36,952 nt of DNA, taken from the IMG/VR virus record IMGVR_UViG_3300005613_004208, positions 1 through 36,952 of that record. One strand, given 5' to 3'. Position numbers and translations under genes: made by a program. Every line of letters starts with the position of its first letter. The stretch's first letter is position 1. This stretch comes from a virus. Below are positions 16,243 to 24,694 of the stretch, one piece after another. The notes under the pieces were generated by a model that saw nothing but the letters and a program-made list of their open reading frames with translations, was not told the origin of the DNA and made no database searches.

Positions 16243-16772
16243 TACGGTGCCATTCCAACTTGATAGAGTTCACCTTCGTATCCACTTGTCATGTTCGGAA
16301 ATACTTTGAATTTGACCATATGCATGCGCTGACCCTCACGATCAAATCCGAGTTCGAATTCACGATACGGATGACATTTGTAAATCTGGATCCATTCCGT
16401 TTCATCGGTAGATGCGACATTATCGCACAGCGGTTTTAGTACGATATCCTGTGCATTTTCATACATAGAACATCCGGCTTTCACTTTGAATTTCGTTTGA
16501 TCCGCAGCAAAATTAACAACTCCGGCATTTGCGAGCAGCGTTTCAAGCTGGAGCATAGTACTTCGTGCCATCGGAATATCAAGTTCACAGACCGTACCCA
16601 TGAATACAGCATCGACAGGTGTATCACCCCATTCCTCTTCTTGCACATCACTCACACTGTCGGTCAGTCTCAATAACGAGGCTCCGAGTGTCGGATTTAA
16701 TATGAGGGGAGTTCCGTCATAATCCCAAATGACCTGTACTGGGCCTTTATCACGAAAAGGCAACTGTGGCAT
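16242..16772 (-). CDS. Major tail (tube) protein
   Basis: A 176-residue, beta-rich protein with GTVCELDIPMARSTMLQLETLL in the middle, a common feature of siphovirus tube proteins. It lies between the tail terminator and the tail chaperone, the canonical position. SD is AGGAGG, 6 nt before the ATG. The insertion of an opposing endonuclease gene upstream separates it from the rest of the operon by 700 bp. Confidence 0.75.
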   Translation of the reverse strand: MPQLPFRDKGPVQVIWDYDGTPLILNPTLGASLLRLTDSVSDVQEEEWGDTPVDAVFMGTVCELDIPMARSTMLQLETLLANAGVVNFAADQTKFKVKAGCSMYENAQDIVLKPLCDNVASTDETEWIQIYKCHPYREFELGFDREGQRMHMVKFKVFPNMTSGYEGELYQVGMAP

Positions 16773-16800
16773 ATTCGCCTCCTATTAAGAAATTTATTTT

Positions 16801-16819
16801 CAATAGTTTAGAACTATTG
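16801..16819. promoter_or_regulatory. Perfect inverted repeat overlapping the endonuclease promoter
   Basis: CAATAGTT and AACTATTG are perfect 8-bp arms around a 3-bp centre. The right arm overlaps the -35 of the plus-strand promoter, so a bound repressor would silence the endonuclease. On the minus-strand mRNA it would form a hairpin just upstream of the tube-protein SD. Confidence 0.5.
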
Positions 16820-16845
16820 CAAAAGAAATAAAAGCATGGTACAAT
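16817..16845 (+). promoter_or_regulatory. Promoter of the HNH endonuclease gene
   Basis: A -35 TTGCAA (16817-16822), 17-bp spacer and -10 TACAAT (16840-16845). The start site would be near 16852, only about 3 nt from the ATG at 16855, giving a leaderless or nearly leaderless mRNA. Confidence 0.65.
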
Positions 16846-16854
16846 ATTAGTATT

Positions 16855-17421
16855 ATGAAAAGAAAAACTTATGAAAGAACGCCTGAAATTAAAGAGAAAA
16901 TGAAGAAAGCTGCACTTGATTATTATGAAAGGGGTGGTATTGCACCCAATCAAGGATACAGGCTTTCTAAACAAACAAAGGAAAAAATTCGACAAGCACA
17001 CCTTTTGTACAATCAGAAACTTCGAGAAGAAGGAAAGCCCCATCCTCTTAAAGGCCGAATCGTACCGAAAGATCAACGACTTAAAATGAGCCTTGCTAAA
17101 AAAGGTCTTTATCGCGGCCCAAATCATCCTCGCTGGAAAGGTGGAAGAAAAAAGAGTGGTAATTACTTTATGATATGGTCTCCTTATCATCCATATAGAA
17201 ATCCAAACAATTATGTTCTTGAGCATCGACTTGTAATCGAGGAGCAGATCAAACGCTTTCTTAAACCTGATGAAATTTCTCATCATATAAACGGCATTCC
17301 AGATGACAATCGTCCTGAAAACCTCATGGCACTTAAAGGGCATTCGGTACATTCTCGTCTTCATGGTTCTAATCGTAAACCTCAACCTGATGAAATAATC
17401 TTTGATGGTCGCAATCTTTAG
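16855..17421 (+). CDS. Free-standing HNH homing endonuclease
   Basis: A 188-residue protein. The N-terminal NUMOD3-like DNA-binding segments (TPEIKEKMKKAALDYY, SKQTKEKIRQAHLLY, and GPNHPRWKGG) precede an HNH nuclease domain at about 120-170. Key residues are EHRLVIEE (E123, H124), HHING (H143, H144, N146) and DNRPENL (N152, N156). It is the only gene on the plus strand within the late region, and no intron boundary is evident. It should cut a tube-gene-proximal site in phages lacking it. There is no SD before the ATG. An internal ATG at codon 16 would remove part of the first DNA-binding segment. Confidence 0.85.
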   Translation: MKRKTYERTPEIKEKMKKAALDYYERGGIAPNQGYRLSKQTKEKIRQAHLLYNQKLREEGKPHPLKGRIVPKDQRLKMSLAKKGLYRGPNHPRWKGGRKKSGNYFMIWSPYHPYRNPNNYVLEHRLVIEEQIKRFLKPDEISHHINGIPDDNRPENLMALKGHSVHSRLHGSNRKPQPDEIIFDGRNL

Positions 17422-17485
17422 CTGCAAATTGACATCCCATCTCCCCCGAGATTATATATTAACTTATTTTAAGCAATCTTTACAA
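17422..17485. other. Short AT-rich gap after the endonuclease
   Basis: 64 bp without a gene. The only repeat seen is GCAATCTTTA at 17411-17420 and again at 17473-17482, flanking this gap. No convincing promoter or terminator is visible on either strand. Confidence 0.4.
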
Positions 17486-17938
17486 CTATGCGTTTCCTAC
17501 GGAGAATAAATAATTCGTTGAAAAAATAAATCTTCCACGCTCATCGGGATTCTCTATTGGCGCAGGTTTAGCAAAAGCATTAATGACCATCGCATCATAT
17601 GTATGTGAGCCAGCCCATCCAGCAATGACCGGGAGTGTCCAGCCTGCCGTACCGTGAAGCGAGTTGAAGATACACCATGCATCCTTATGCGCTTCTTCAT
17701 AATCCTCACCACGATTCCAGAACTGGAATGGTGCTTCTGCCCAATCTGGAAGATCTGGTACAAGTGCTCCCGGATCATGCTCAAGGATGACAGCACAGCG
17801 TATAGGCATATCCGTTCCATCAGGCCGCTTCTCAGGCAAATAGCCTGCGAAGAGATTTGTCCCGACTGCCCAAGTACAGGTTGCTCCGAATTTAGTTTCT
17901 ATGAACTGCGCTACGGCAAATATCATTGTATCGCTCAT
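17486..17938 (-). CDS. Tail terminator protein
   Basis: A 150-residue alpha/beta protein with MIFAVAQFIETKFG at the start and a middle segment GEDYEEAHKDAWCIFNSLHG. This matches the helix-strand pattern of siphovirus tail terminators (gpU-like) that cap the tube. Order head closure, gp10-like, terminator, tube is the standard siphovirus arrangement. The start overlaps the upstream stop (ATGA). Confidence 0.7.
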   Translation of the reverse strand: MSDTMIFAVAQFIETKFGATCTWAVGTNLFAGYLPEKRPDGTDMPIRCAVILEHDPGALVPDLPDWAEAPFQFWNRGEDYEEAHKDAWCIFNSLHGTAGWTLPVIAGWAGSHTYDAMVINAFAKPAPIENPDERGRFIFSTNYLFSVGNA

Positions 17939-18333
17939 TTCATTTTCCCTTTTATAAATGCCGCTACATTTCTCATATGCTCATTCTTGTGTTTTGAAAG
18001 TTTCGAGGATAAATATTTCGGCCCCGATCCAGTAAGTGTCCAGTTTGTGACATTCAAAGCCTCGTGTAGCTTAGCTGCATATGGCACATTGAATCCCACA
18101 TAGAGAGTAAGCGCATCTTTCTTGATTTCCACTTTTTTAACTCGCTGTGATCTGCAGAGATGACCTTCAAGATGTGGCGCCCTTGGTTTTTCTTCTATCG
18201 CATTTTTAATGACTTTTGCTCCCTCAAGGAACAGGCCGTCAGCGGCAGAATCCTTAAATCGCTTATCACCACGATCTAATCCAGCAAGGAATTTTGATGT
18301 GTCCAGATAGAATCCGGTCTCTTTTTTTGCCAT
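17935..18333 (-). CDS. HK97 gp10-like neck/tail-completion protein
   Basis: A 132-residue protein from the ATG MAKKETGFY; AGGA is close upstream and a longer TTG reading has no SD. The pattern GLFLEGAKVIKNAIEEKPRA followed by GFNVPYAAKLHEALN is characteristic of gp10-like proteins (PYAAxxHE motif). It acts at the head-tail interface in related phages. Confidence 0.75.
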   Translation of the reverse strand: MAKKETGFYLDTSKFLAGLDRGDKRFKDSAADGLFLEGAKVIKNAIEEKPRAPHLEGHLCRSQRVKKVEIKKDALTLYVGFNVPYAAKLHEALNVTNWTLTGSGPKYLSSKLSKHKNEHMRNVAAFIKGKMK

Positions 18334-18337
18334 TTTC

Positions 18338-18643
18338 CTATACCAAATATGCCTCAATATGATGAAGACCTACAGAATCCTGTGGCTTCAATACTTTTAT
18401 TATACCACGATCAATGCCTCCATAGCGGAAATATAGATGTGTCCCTACAGTTTCGCTCGGCTTGAAAAACACTTTTGCCGAGCTTATCCGCTCTTCTCCC
18501 TTCTCGTCGGTTATTTTTCGAAATCCCTCCATGATGCGACATGCAACACCGGCAGTCACATTCTCAGAGGTTTTCTTACCCCATTTATCCTTCACATACT
18601 CAACCAGTGAGCCTGTATTTATCAGCAAGCTGTCATAACTCAT
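18338..18643 (-). CDS. Head-closure (head-tail joining) protein
   Basis: A 101-residue beta-rich protein with [10 protein letters not shown] and a C-terminal HHIEAYLV. Size and position just before the gp10-like gene fit an SPP1 gp16/lambda FII-type closure protein. Its ATG is 11 bp inside the end of the oxidoreductase-acetyltransferase gene, so the structural operon resumes with no gap after the glycan cluster. Confidence 0.65.
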   Translation of the reverse strand: MSYDSLLINTGSLVEYVKDKWGKKTSENVTAGVACRIMEGFRKITDEKGEERISSAKVFFKPSETVGTHLYFRYGGIDRGIIKVLKPQDSVGLHHIEAYLV

Positions 18644-20075
18644 TGCTCACTCCATTTTTGTTTACCGTCTTTATTTCTTTTGCAGGCACACCAACAGCTA
18701 AAGTATAAGCTAAAACATCTTTCGTGACAACCGATCCAGCTCCAATAAAGGCATATTCCCCTATAGTAACTCCACACAAAATCGTAGCGTTTGCACCTAT
18801 CGTCGCGCCCCGTTTTATAAGTGTTTTCTTGAATTCATCTTTACGATTTATATGACTTCTAGGATTGATCACATTAGTAAAAACACATGAGGGACCGCAA
18901 AAGACATCATCCTCGAGCGTTACGCCATCATAAATAGAGACATTATTCTGTATTTTGACATTATTTCCTACTTTTACATCCGGTCCGATCATCACATTCT
19001 GGCCGATATTACAATTATCGCCGATTACAGAGCCTCTTAGGATGTGAGAGAAGTGCCAAATCTTTGTTTTTTTTCCTATTCTCACACCATCGTCTATAAA
19101 CGAGCTTTTATGCACGTAATAATCGGGACTTGATTCATGGCATCTGTCTAATATTTTCAGCACAGCCAAAGCCTGCTTTCCATCCGTTCTGGGCAAATTC
19201 CTTGTTTTTATGCATGTGATGAAATGCTGGCATTCTATTTTCAATGGTTCTAGATGTTTACCCAAAAGCTCAGGAGCAAGTTTATATTCAGCGGCTTTTT
19301 CTGCAACTGGATTCTTCCCTCTTTCCCATATAATTTTATGTGGATAGATACGTAATTTTTCAGCCGATCGATCATCAAAGACAGCCATTGCTTTAGTCCC
19401 TACGACAACAAGCCTTTGCTCTTTATACGGATGCAACCAACTTACAAATATATGAGCTTTAGTACCGCAGGGAAATTCCATGAAAGTTATAGTCATATCA
19501 CTGATGTTTTTGTTTATGAATGCACCCTCATGATAAGTCACCACACTTGGCTCCTCCCCAACCAGGCTGAGAATAACCGATATATCATGTGGAGCAAAAC
19601 TCTGAAAGACATTCTCTTCTGTTCGGAGTTTACCTAAATTCAGTCTATTCGAATAGATATAATTGATTTTGCCGAGCTCACCCTTGGAAATCATTGCCTG
19701 TAAAATATCTATCGCAGGATGATATAGAAGAAGATGCCCGACCATGAGAATCCGCCCTTTATTATTTGCATGCTCAACAAGCTCCTTGCCTTCCTCGTAA
19801 TTCATGGCCAGTGGTTTTTCGACAAATACATCCTTGTTGGCCGATAATGCTTTTTTTGTTAATTCATAATGTGTCATTACCGGTGTAGAAATAACAACGG
19901 CATCGACCTTTTTATTCTCTAATACCGCTTCATAGCTATCGAAAGATTTGTCATCTTTTTCAGAGTCAATATCATATGTACCATATAAAGTTTTCAAGTT
20001 TGATAAAACACGGATTAGATTCTGCCCCCAATATCCACAACCCACGACGACTATATTTGGTTTTTTATTACTCAT
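18633..20075 (-). CDS. Gfo/Idh/MocA oxidoreductase fused to hexapeptide acetyltransferase
   Basis: A 480-residue two-domain sugar enzyme. Residues 1-310 are a Gfo/Idh/MocA oxidoreductase: NAD-binding VVGCGYWG (10-17), catalytic EKP (86-88), and H119 in YHP and APHD (161-164). Residues 322-480 are a left-handed beta-helix acyltransferase, with hexapeptide repeats such as [17 protein letters not shown] and [12 protein letters not shown]-like turns. The pair matches the WlbA (UDP-GlcNAcA 3-dehydrogenase) and WlbB/WbpD (3-N-acetyltransferase) steps on one chain. The pathway needs an aminotransferase between them, which is not in the window. It is the last gene of the glycan cluster. Confidence 0.85.
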   Translation of the reverse strand: MSNKKPNIVVVGCGYWGQNLIRVLSNLKTLYGTYDIDSEKDDKSFDSYEAVLENKKVDAVVISTPVMTHYELTKKALSANKDVFVEKPLAMNYEEGKELVEHANNKGRILMVGHLLLYHPAIDILQAMISKGELGKINYIYSNRLNLGKLRTEENVFQSFAPHDISVILSLVGEEPSVVTYHEGAFINKNISDMTITFMEFPCGTKAHIFVSWLHPYKEQRLVVVGTKAMAVFDDRSAEKLRIYPHKIIWERGKNPVAEKAAEYKLAPELLGKHLEPLKIECQHFITCIKTRNLPRTDGKQALAVLKILDRCHESSPDYYVHKSSFIDDGVRIGKKTKIWHFSHILRGSVIGDNCNIGQNVMIGPDVKVGNNVKIQNNVSIYDGVTLEDDVFCGPSCVFTNVINPRSHINRKDEFKKTLIKRGATIGANATILCGVTIGEYAFIGAGSVVTKDVLAYTLAVGVPAKEIKTVNKNGVSNEL

Positions 20076-21133
20076 ACCACCCCGCGATTAACGATCTTGC
20101 CACTTTCGTCTACGATCAAAAATCCTCTATATGTATATTTACGCAATCCTTTTTTGAGTTTAGGGATCCTGAATTTTTTACCCAGCGCAAGATATACAGA
20201 CCAGAGGGGGAAATTCAACCCAACGCAAATCGGCAGAAACATCCCCGCACCAAGCCGGGGATTTATCTCTGTTACTTTTGGAGTGCCATCCTCTGCTAGC
20301 TTGATGCTCAAGTTTATTGCATAGCTGAGCCTTAATTCTTCTGCCATCTGTTTTCCAATGTCAAGAATTGCCGGATGCTCTGCAAACGTCACTCGATCTG
20401 CAGCACTTAATATTACTTCGCTCTCCTCTCTCAATCCGCCAGCTATGAATTTATGAGTCGTGGGATCCAACAATAAATCAACTTCCCATTCCTGTCCCGG
20501 CAGGTATTCCTGTAGAAGGAGATCATTGAATTCCCTGCCTCTAAATATCTGCTTTAGAATCTGGGCATTGACGATTATCGAATACGGTTTCTCATTTCTA
20601 TATTGTTCGTAGAGATCGATCCTCTCATTGACTATCTTCAGTCCAATACTCCCATGACTTACGAATGGCTTTATTACAACGTTCTTTTCTGGATGACCCA
20701 ATCTTTTCATTTTTCTCTGCAAATCTTTCCAATCCGTCACTACTTCAAAATCCGGGATAAATGGTTGTCTCTCAAATCTCCTAGACATTAAATATCTATC
20801 ATTAGCAATCCGCAAGCCTTCAGAATCAGAAACACAGACAGCACAGCCTTTTTTTTGAAACTCTTCCTTATGCCGAGATAGTGCATCCAGCTCAAATGTA
20901 GCTAATGGTAAAATGACATCAATCTTTTCCTTTACTACAATCTCTAACATCCTTTCAATATAATAACGAGATCGTCCAGGGGAAACAGGATAGAATTTAT
21001 CGACCAGATATCTCGCAGGGATATCCCGCTGCATGTCCGTTCCGACAATCCTGATGTGAGAATCTTCTTTTAATCCCCGAATCAACGAAGGACCGCCAGG
21101 ACAGCCGACTGCCGTCAAGAGTACGTTAATCAA
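20072..21133 (-). CDS. ATP-grasp ligase, carbamoyl-phosphate-synthase-like
   Basis: About 353 residues. The N-terminal Rossmann-like part begins [13 protein letters not shown]. The ATP-grasp fold shows [10 protein letters not shown] (K160-G169, numbering from an upstream ATG at 21148), the [12 protein letters not shown] strand, and EINPRLGAG (294-302) with the Mg-binding Glu and Asn. I prefer the TTG at 21133: AAGGAG is 6 nt upstream and the fold begins directly there. The ATG at 21148 would extend 5 residues. Such enzymes in sugar clusters join an acyl or amino-acid group to a sugar amine; the substrate here is unknown. It overlaps both neighbours. Confidence 0.8.
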   Translation of the reverse strand: MINVLLTAVGCPGGPSLIRGLKEDSHIRIVGTDMQRDIPARYLVDKFYPVSPGRSRYYIERMLEIVVKEKIDVILPLATFELDALSRHKEEFQKKGCAVCVSDSEGLRIANDRYLMSRRFERQPFIPDFEVVTDWKDLQRKMKRLGHPEKNVVIKPFVSHGSIGLKIVNERIDLYEQYRNEKPYSIIVNAQILKQIFRGREFNDLLLQEYLPGQEWEVDLLLDPTTHKFIAGGLREESEVILSAADRVTFAEHPAILDIGKQMAEELRLSYAINLSIKLAEDGTPKVTEINPRLGAGMFLPICVGLNFPLWSVYLALGKKFRIPKLKKGLRKYTYRGFLIVDESGKIVNRGVV

Positions 21134-22016
21134 GTCGGTCTCCTTCATGCAATTTCAGCCTATCAAAAGCCTCTTTATCTCGAACCCTCTTTATCACTAA
21201 CAGATTATAACCTGTAGTTATTTTAATATGTCCATCCTTATCGACTGCCGAGATTTTCCCAGGGCGGAAATGAGGCTTATTATCTATTTCTACACTTGTC
21301 TCTTCAATGATGATTCTCTGACCTTTATAAAAACAGAACGCACCGGGATAGGGATAAACTAAAGCTTTAACTAAATTATAAATATCAATAGCATTTAATC
21401 GCCAGTTGATCCGCCCATCAGCCGGGGATCGTGACGGATAATATCGTGCAAGCCTATGATCTTGTTTCCTAGCTGTTAATTCCCCCCTCAGTAATGACTC
21501 CCAGCATCGATCTAATAATTCTGTAGTTTTTTCAAACATTCTTTTTCTTACCATTCCTATGGTGTCGTCGGGATATAATGGATATTCAATTATATCGATA
21601 ATGTCTCCAGAATCCAGAGTCTCTTCCATATAATGCAGGGTGACACCACTTTTTTTGCATCCCTTTATTATCACCCAATTCAGCATATTAGCACCACGCC
21701 ATTCGGGTAAAAGCGCGCCGTGAATATTTATTATCCCTAAGCGCACAACCTCCCTGGGAATAAGTGCTTTATAAGAACAGCTTAAAAGCACACAATCTCC
21801 ATTCTCTTTGATCTTCTCCGCTAATTCTTGTGCTGTAAATTTGCGACTTTCAATGATATCGGAATCAGGACAAATGCTTTTTATTTCATTGATTTTCTCT
21901 CTATCTGAATTCGGGGGGACCATGATAACGGGAACCTCATATTTCTTTCTCAACAAATATTTCAACACATGAATTCCGAATGAATTATGGCCGAAAAATA
22001 TCACTTTCTTTTTCAT
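21126..22016 (-). CDS. Methionyl-tRNA formyltransferase-like sugar N-formyltransferase
   Basis: A 296-residue enzyme. Residues 1-200 are the formyltransferase fold, with the catalytic triad N97, H99 (NIHG) and D135 (LDSGDI) and the loop LLPEWRGAN. Residues 205-296 (YNLVKALVYPYPGAF; RVRDKEAFDRL) form the C-terminal domain common to ArnA-type and Fmt proteins. Within a glycan cluster the likely role is transfer of formyl from 10-formyl-THF to an amino sugar. A tRNA role is much less likely in a phage. It overlaps the methyltransferase gene (ATGA). Confidence 0.8.
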   Translation of the reverse strand: MKKKVIFFGHNSFGIHVLKYLLRKKYEVPVIMVPPNSDREKINEIKSICPDSDIIESRKFTAQELAEKIKENGDCVLLSCSYKALIPREVVRLGIINIHGALLPEWRGANMLNWVIIKGCKKSGVTLHYMEETLDSGDIIDIIEYPLYPDDTIGMVRKRMFEKTTELLDRCWESLLRGELTARKQDHRLARYYPSRSPADGRINWRLNAIDIYNLVKALVYPYPGAFCFYKGQRIIIEETSVEIDNKPHFRPGKISAVDKDGHIKITTGYNLLVIKRVRDKEAFDRLKLHEGDRLD

Positions 22017-22612
22017 TTCAACTGCTTATTATAGAGATAAACCGTAAAATCATTCTTTTTATAATCACTCCTCAATATATGTCTATCGGTAAGGGGCTCA
22101 ATGATCCTCAAGATATCTTGATATTTCACATAATGAGCTGCGGGATTTCTGTTTTCTTCTCTGAATCTCAGGAAATTCACCGCCATACCAATTCTGGATA
22201 TTTTAAAGCATCTCTCTATTATAGCCTGAGTTCGATCGTCCCAATCTGCACACTCAAAATTGAAGAGTCCGGAGGCAATAACAAAATCAAACGCCTTATC
22301 TGCAAGAGTGCTTTCTTTTATATCTATACATGAGATGTTTAATTCTGGAGATTGCCTATTAACCTGCTTGACAATCCCAGGGTTAATATCGATGCCGACA
22401 TACTCTCCGAAAATTATCCTGCATTCTTTACAGAAATTGTAAAATTCCCCTAGTCCGCATCCAACATCTAAGATGCTCTTATTATTCAGGTCACCGATTT
22501 CAGAAAGAATACTAAACCTCAACCGCTGCACCTCTTTATCCCCCCAGCATTTATACGTAGATCCCTCGTTGTAATATCTGTCCATATGTTCGATCACTAT
22601 TTTATCATCCAT
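22013..22612 (-). CDS. SAM-dependent methyltransferase
   Basis: A 199-residue class I methyltransferase. Motif I is ILDVGCGLGEF (46-56), motif II includes YVGIDINPG, and FDFVIASGLFNF is the motif IV region. The acceptor is unknown; the cluster suggests a sugar. It overlaps the deacetylase by 16 bp and the formyltransferase by 4 bp. Confidence 0.8.
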   Translation of the reverse strand: MDDKIVIEHMDRYYNEGSTYKCWGDKEVQRLRFSILSEIGDLNNKSILDVGCGLGEFYNFCKECRIIFGEYVGIDINPGIVKQVNRQSPELNISCIDIKESTLADKAFDFVIASGLFNFECADWDDRTQAIIERCFKISRIGMAVNFLRFREENRNPAAHYVKYQDILRIIEPLTDRHILRSDYKKNDFTVYLYNKQLK

Positions 22613-23241
22613 CGTATTATATTGAATGCCTCGGCATATTCCGTCGTAATTTGGCTGCCCCTGACTTTTGCAAGTGCCTTGATATGGCTCGACTCAACTG
22701 GAATTCTTCCGAGTCGCTTTAATCTGAGCGCCTGCGATTTGTAACACTTCAAAGCATCCAGTTTTTTTTCAATATGCCTTTCTTTGAGCGAAATGAACGC
22801 CGTCGATTCAAAAGCGATGTTATTCCAGATTATCTCATAGCCTAGAATCGATGTATATTTGAATGCTCGGAAACCCTCTGCCGCAATAACGGAATGATCC
22901 TGATGTGTATCGTATTTCGAGGGAATGAAAACTAAATCAGGTTGAATTAGATCATTGAGAGTCACTAGATCTTCAAGTATCTCTTGTCTGAATTGCGTGA
23001 ATTTTCTGACAGGATATTTATAGATGAATAGATTTTTTGGGTCAATGCCAAGCACTTTCGATGCAGCCCGCGATTCATTCAGCAGTATATCTCTAGACAA
23101 TCCCTCCGGTACGGATTCTTCTGCAATCGAAAACGCTGTAATATAAACATCGTTACCCTTTTCGACATATCGGGCGATACTGCCACCGCAGCCCATTTCG
23201 GCATCATCGGTATGGGCGGATATGAAAAGGATTTTATTCAC
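22597..23241 (-). CDS. PIG-L family N-acetylglucosaminyl deacetylase
   Basis: A 214-residue PIG-L/LmbE protein. The zinc site is visible: AHTDDAE (H10, D12, D13; the family usually has HPDD) and THQDH (H113, D115, H116). The family removes acetyl groups from GlcNAc-type residues, creating a free amine. This would supply substrate for the neighbouring formyltransferase or the ATP-grasp enzyme. The start is a GTG that overlaps the upstream stop (TAGTG). Confidence 0.85.
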   Translation of the reverse strand: MNKILFISAHTDDAEMGCGGSIARYVEKGNDVYITAFSIAEESVPEGLSRDILLNESRAASKVLGIDPKNLFIYKYPVRKFTQFRQEILEDLVTLNDLIQPDLVFIPSKYDTHQDHSVIAAEGFRAFKYTSILGYEIIWNNIAFESTAFISLKERHIEKKLDALKCYKSQALRLKRLGRIPVESSHIKALAKVRGSQITTEYAEAFNIIRWMIK

Positions 23242-24176
23242 TATAATATCTCTAAAATTTCCCCAATCCTCTTGACTCGATTCTCAACACTGTGGTTTTC
23301 TCTTACAAATTTCATCCCTTCATAGCGAATATTTCTGTATGCCTCTGGATTATCAAGGCATTGGTTTATCTTATCGAATACGTTATCTCTATTTACAGAG
23401 ACATAATTTTTACCTGCTACAAATCCCGCCTCTCTGACATCAGCGGAATCCTCGGCCAGCAGAAGTGAGCCCGCTGCTGCTATTTCGTAATATTTTGCTA
23501 ACGGTGCACGTGACTTGGCAAGTCCTACAACAGAGCAGAGGTATTTATTTAGAACTCGTGCATAAGCATCGCCCATAACACCCTCTATTATTTTTGATGA
23601 TTCTCCACGTGGGGTCCCCCATCTTGGATGTCTCATAATATCGATTGACCGTGCTTTATTATCATCCATTAAAACCGTGCTTGCAATAATATGCCTGAGA
23701 TAATACCATTTTGATGTATTGCCACAAAGCAGGCACCGTAATAAGGGATGGTCATTAAACTCTAGTCCCACATATCGCTCATGAGGAGCAAAAAAGGTAG
23801 GGGAAACCTCTGCCTTATTTAGAAATTCTGGCCATTTTTTTCTGAATCCATCTCCTGCGCCACAGCTCAATAAATAATCGGCTCGCTTGAATGCTGGAAT
23901 CGCAAGATTATCGGTACGAGATAATGCGTGCAAACCATCGAGATAAAGGATTACCTTTACATTAGCTGGAAGGTCGGTTGATTCTTTAATCAAATCCTTG
24001 CCATGAACCCCTGCCTGTATTAGATATAGATCGGCGGCAATGCCTTTTAGCGAATCGGCGAAGATAAAATCAAATCCAAACTCATCGCAAAGTCGATTGA
24101 ACAGAACGGAAAAAGAGTCTGTATAGACTGTCCGTATCTGATGATACTTCATAGGCAAAACGATAACCTTTCTCAC
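23241..24176 (-). CDS. Glycosyltransferase, CgeB/GT4-like
   Basis: 311 residues from a GTG at 24176, which overlaps the previous stop (GTGA) and has GGAGG 8 nt upstream; a longer ATG reading would overlap the neighbour by 67 bp. The C-terminal half has the GT-B signature of CgeB-type enzymes: YYEIAAAGSLLLAEDSADVR (E in EIAAAG), then the standard repeated RYEGMKFVRENHS. The N-terminal half is Rossmann-like. Donor and acceptor are unknown. Confidence 0.75.
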   Translation of the reverse strand: MRKVIVLPMKYHQIRTVYTDSFSVLFNRLCDEFGFDFIFADSLKGIAADLYLIQAGVHGKDLIKESTDLPANVKVILYLDGLHALSRTDNLAIPAFKRADYLLSCGAGDGFRKKWPEFLNKAEVSPTFFAPHERYVGLEFNDHPLLRCLLCGNTSKWYYLRHIIASTVLMDDNKARSIDIMRHPRWGTPRGESSKIIEGVMGDAYARVLNKYLCSVVGLAKSRAPLAKYYEIAAAGSLLLAEDSADVREAGFVAGKNYVSVNRDNVFDKINQCLDNPEAYRNIRYEGMKFVRENHSVENRVKRIGEILEIL

Positions 24177-24694
24177 AATGGCCGCCTCCAAACTGTTACC
24201 ATCGCTTTTTCCGGCATTATAAAATCTTGTACCTTCCATCCGGCTTCTTTAAAATAGGGCTTAGCATAAGAATATTCCCAACGCTGTGCATCGTCTAAGA
24301 CAATGTATCCTCCCTGTTTTATATGCGGAGCTATACGTATGAGACTCAGGACTCGACCACGGCCATCAATGAAAGCAAGATCGAATGGCCCCTTGATTTT
24401 TGTCGGCCCCTGTGTCGGGTATGTGGGATCAAACCTGAGATCTACGTTTTTTAATTCCTTCTCTGCAAGGATGTGATAGACGAGATGATACCAGTCTCGA
24501 TTAGTCTCGAATGAGATGATACTTTTAACACGTTCTGCAAACCATACGGTAGAACTACCTGCTCCTGTTTCCAGCATTACTGTCTCCGGAGTAATGATTT
24601 TTTCAACAAATTTAAATGCTGTCATATTAATATGTGGGCGTCCATCAGTACTCATATATTTAGGCATTAGATTTTTAGGATCTTTTACCGACAT
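24173..24694 (-). CDS. Methyltransferase (class I, Methyltransf_24-like)
   Basis: A 173-residue protein from MSVKDPKN; GGAGG lies 7 nt upstream and this start overlaps the SDR gene end by 10 bp. Motif I is LETGAGSSTVWFAE, followed by ISFETN, and FDLAFIDGRG then GGYIVLDDAQR form the later motifs. This pattern is typical of the Methyltransf_24 group often found in capsule and LPS clusters. Acceptor unknown. Confidence 0.7.
   Translation of the reverse strand: MSVKDPKNLMPKYMSTDGRPHINMTAFKFVEKIITPETVMLETGAGSSTVWFAERVKSIISFETNRDWYHLVYHILAEKELKNVDLRFDPTYPTQGPTKIKGPFDLAFIDGRGRVLSLIRIAPHIKQGGYIVLDDAQRWEYSYAKPYFKEAGWKVQDFIMPEKAMVTVWRRPL

Noticed and set aside
16750-17427. Long minus-strand reading (225 codons) opposite the HNH gene
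   Set aside because: It overlaps the tube-protein start, has no SD or family resemblance, and the plus strand has clear HNH and NUMOD3-like motifs with a promoter.
17411-17482. Target-site duplication of the homing gene (GCAATCTTTA twice)
   Set aside because: Both copies lie on the same side of the gene, so they do not flank it; chance repeat is possible.
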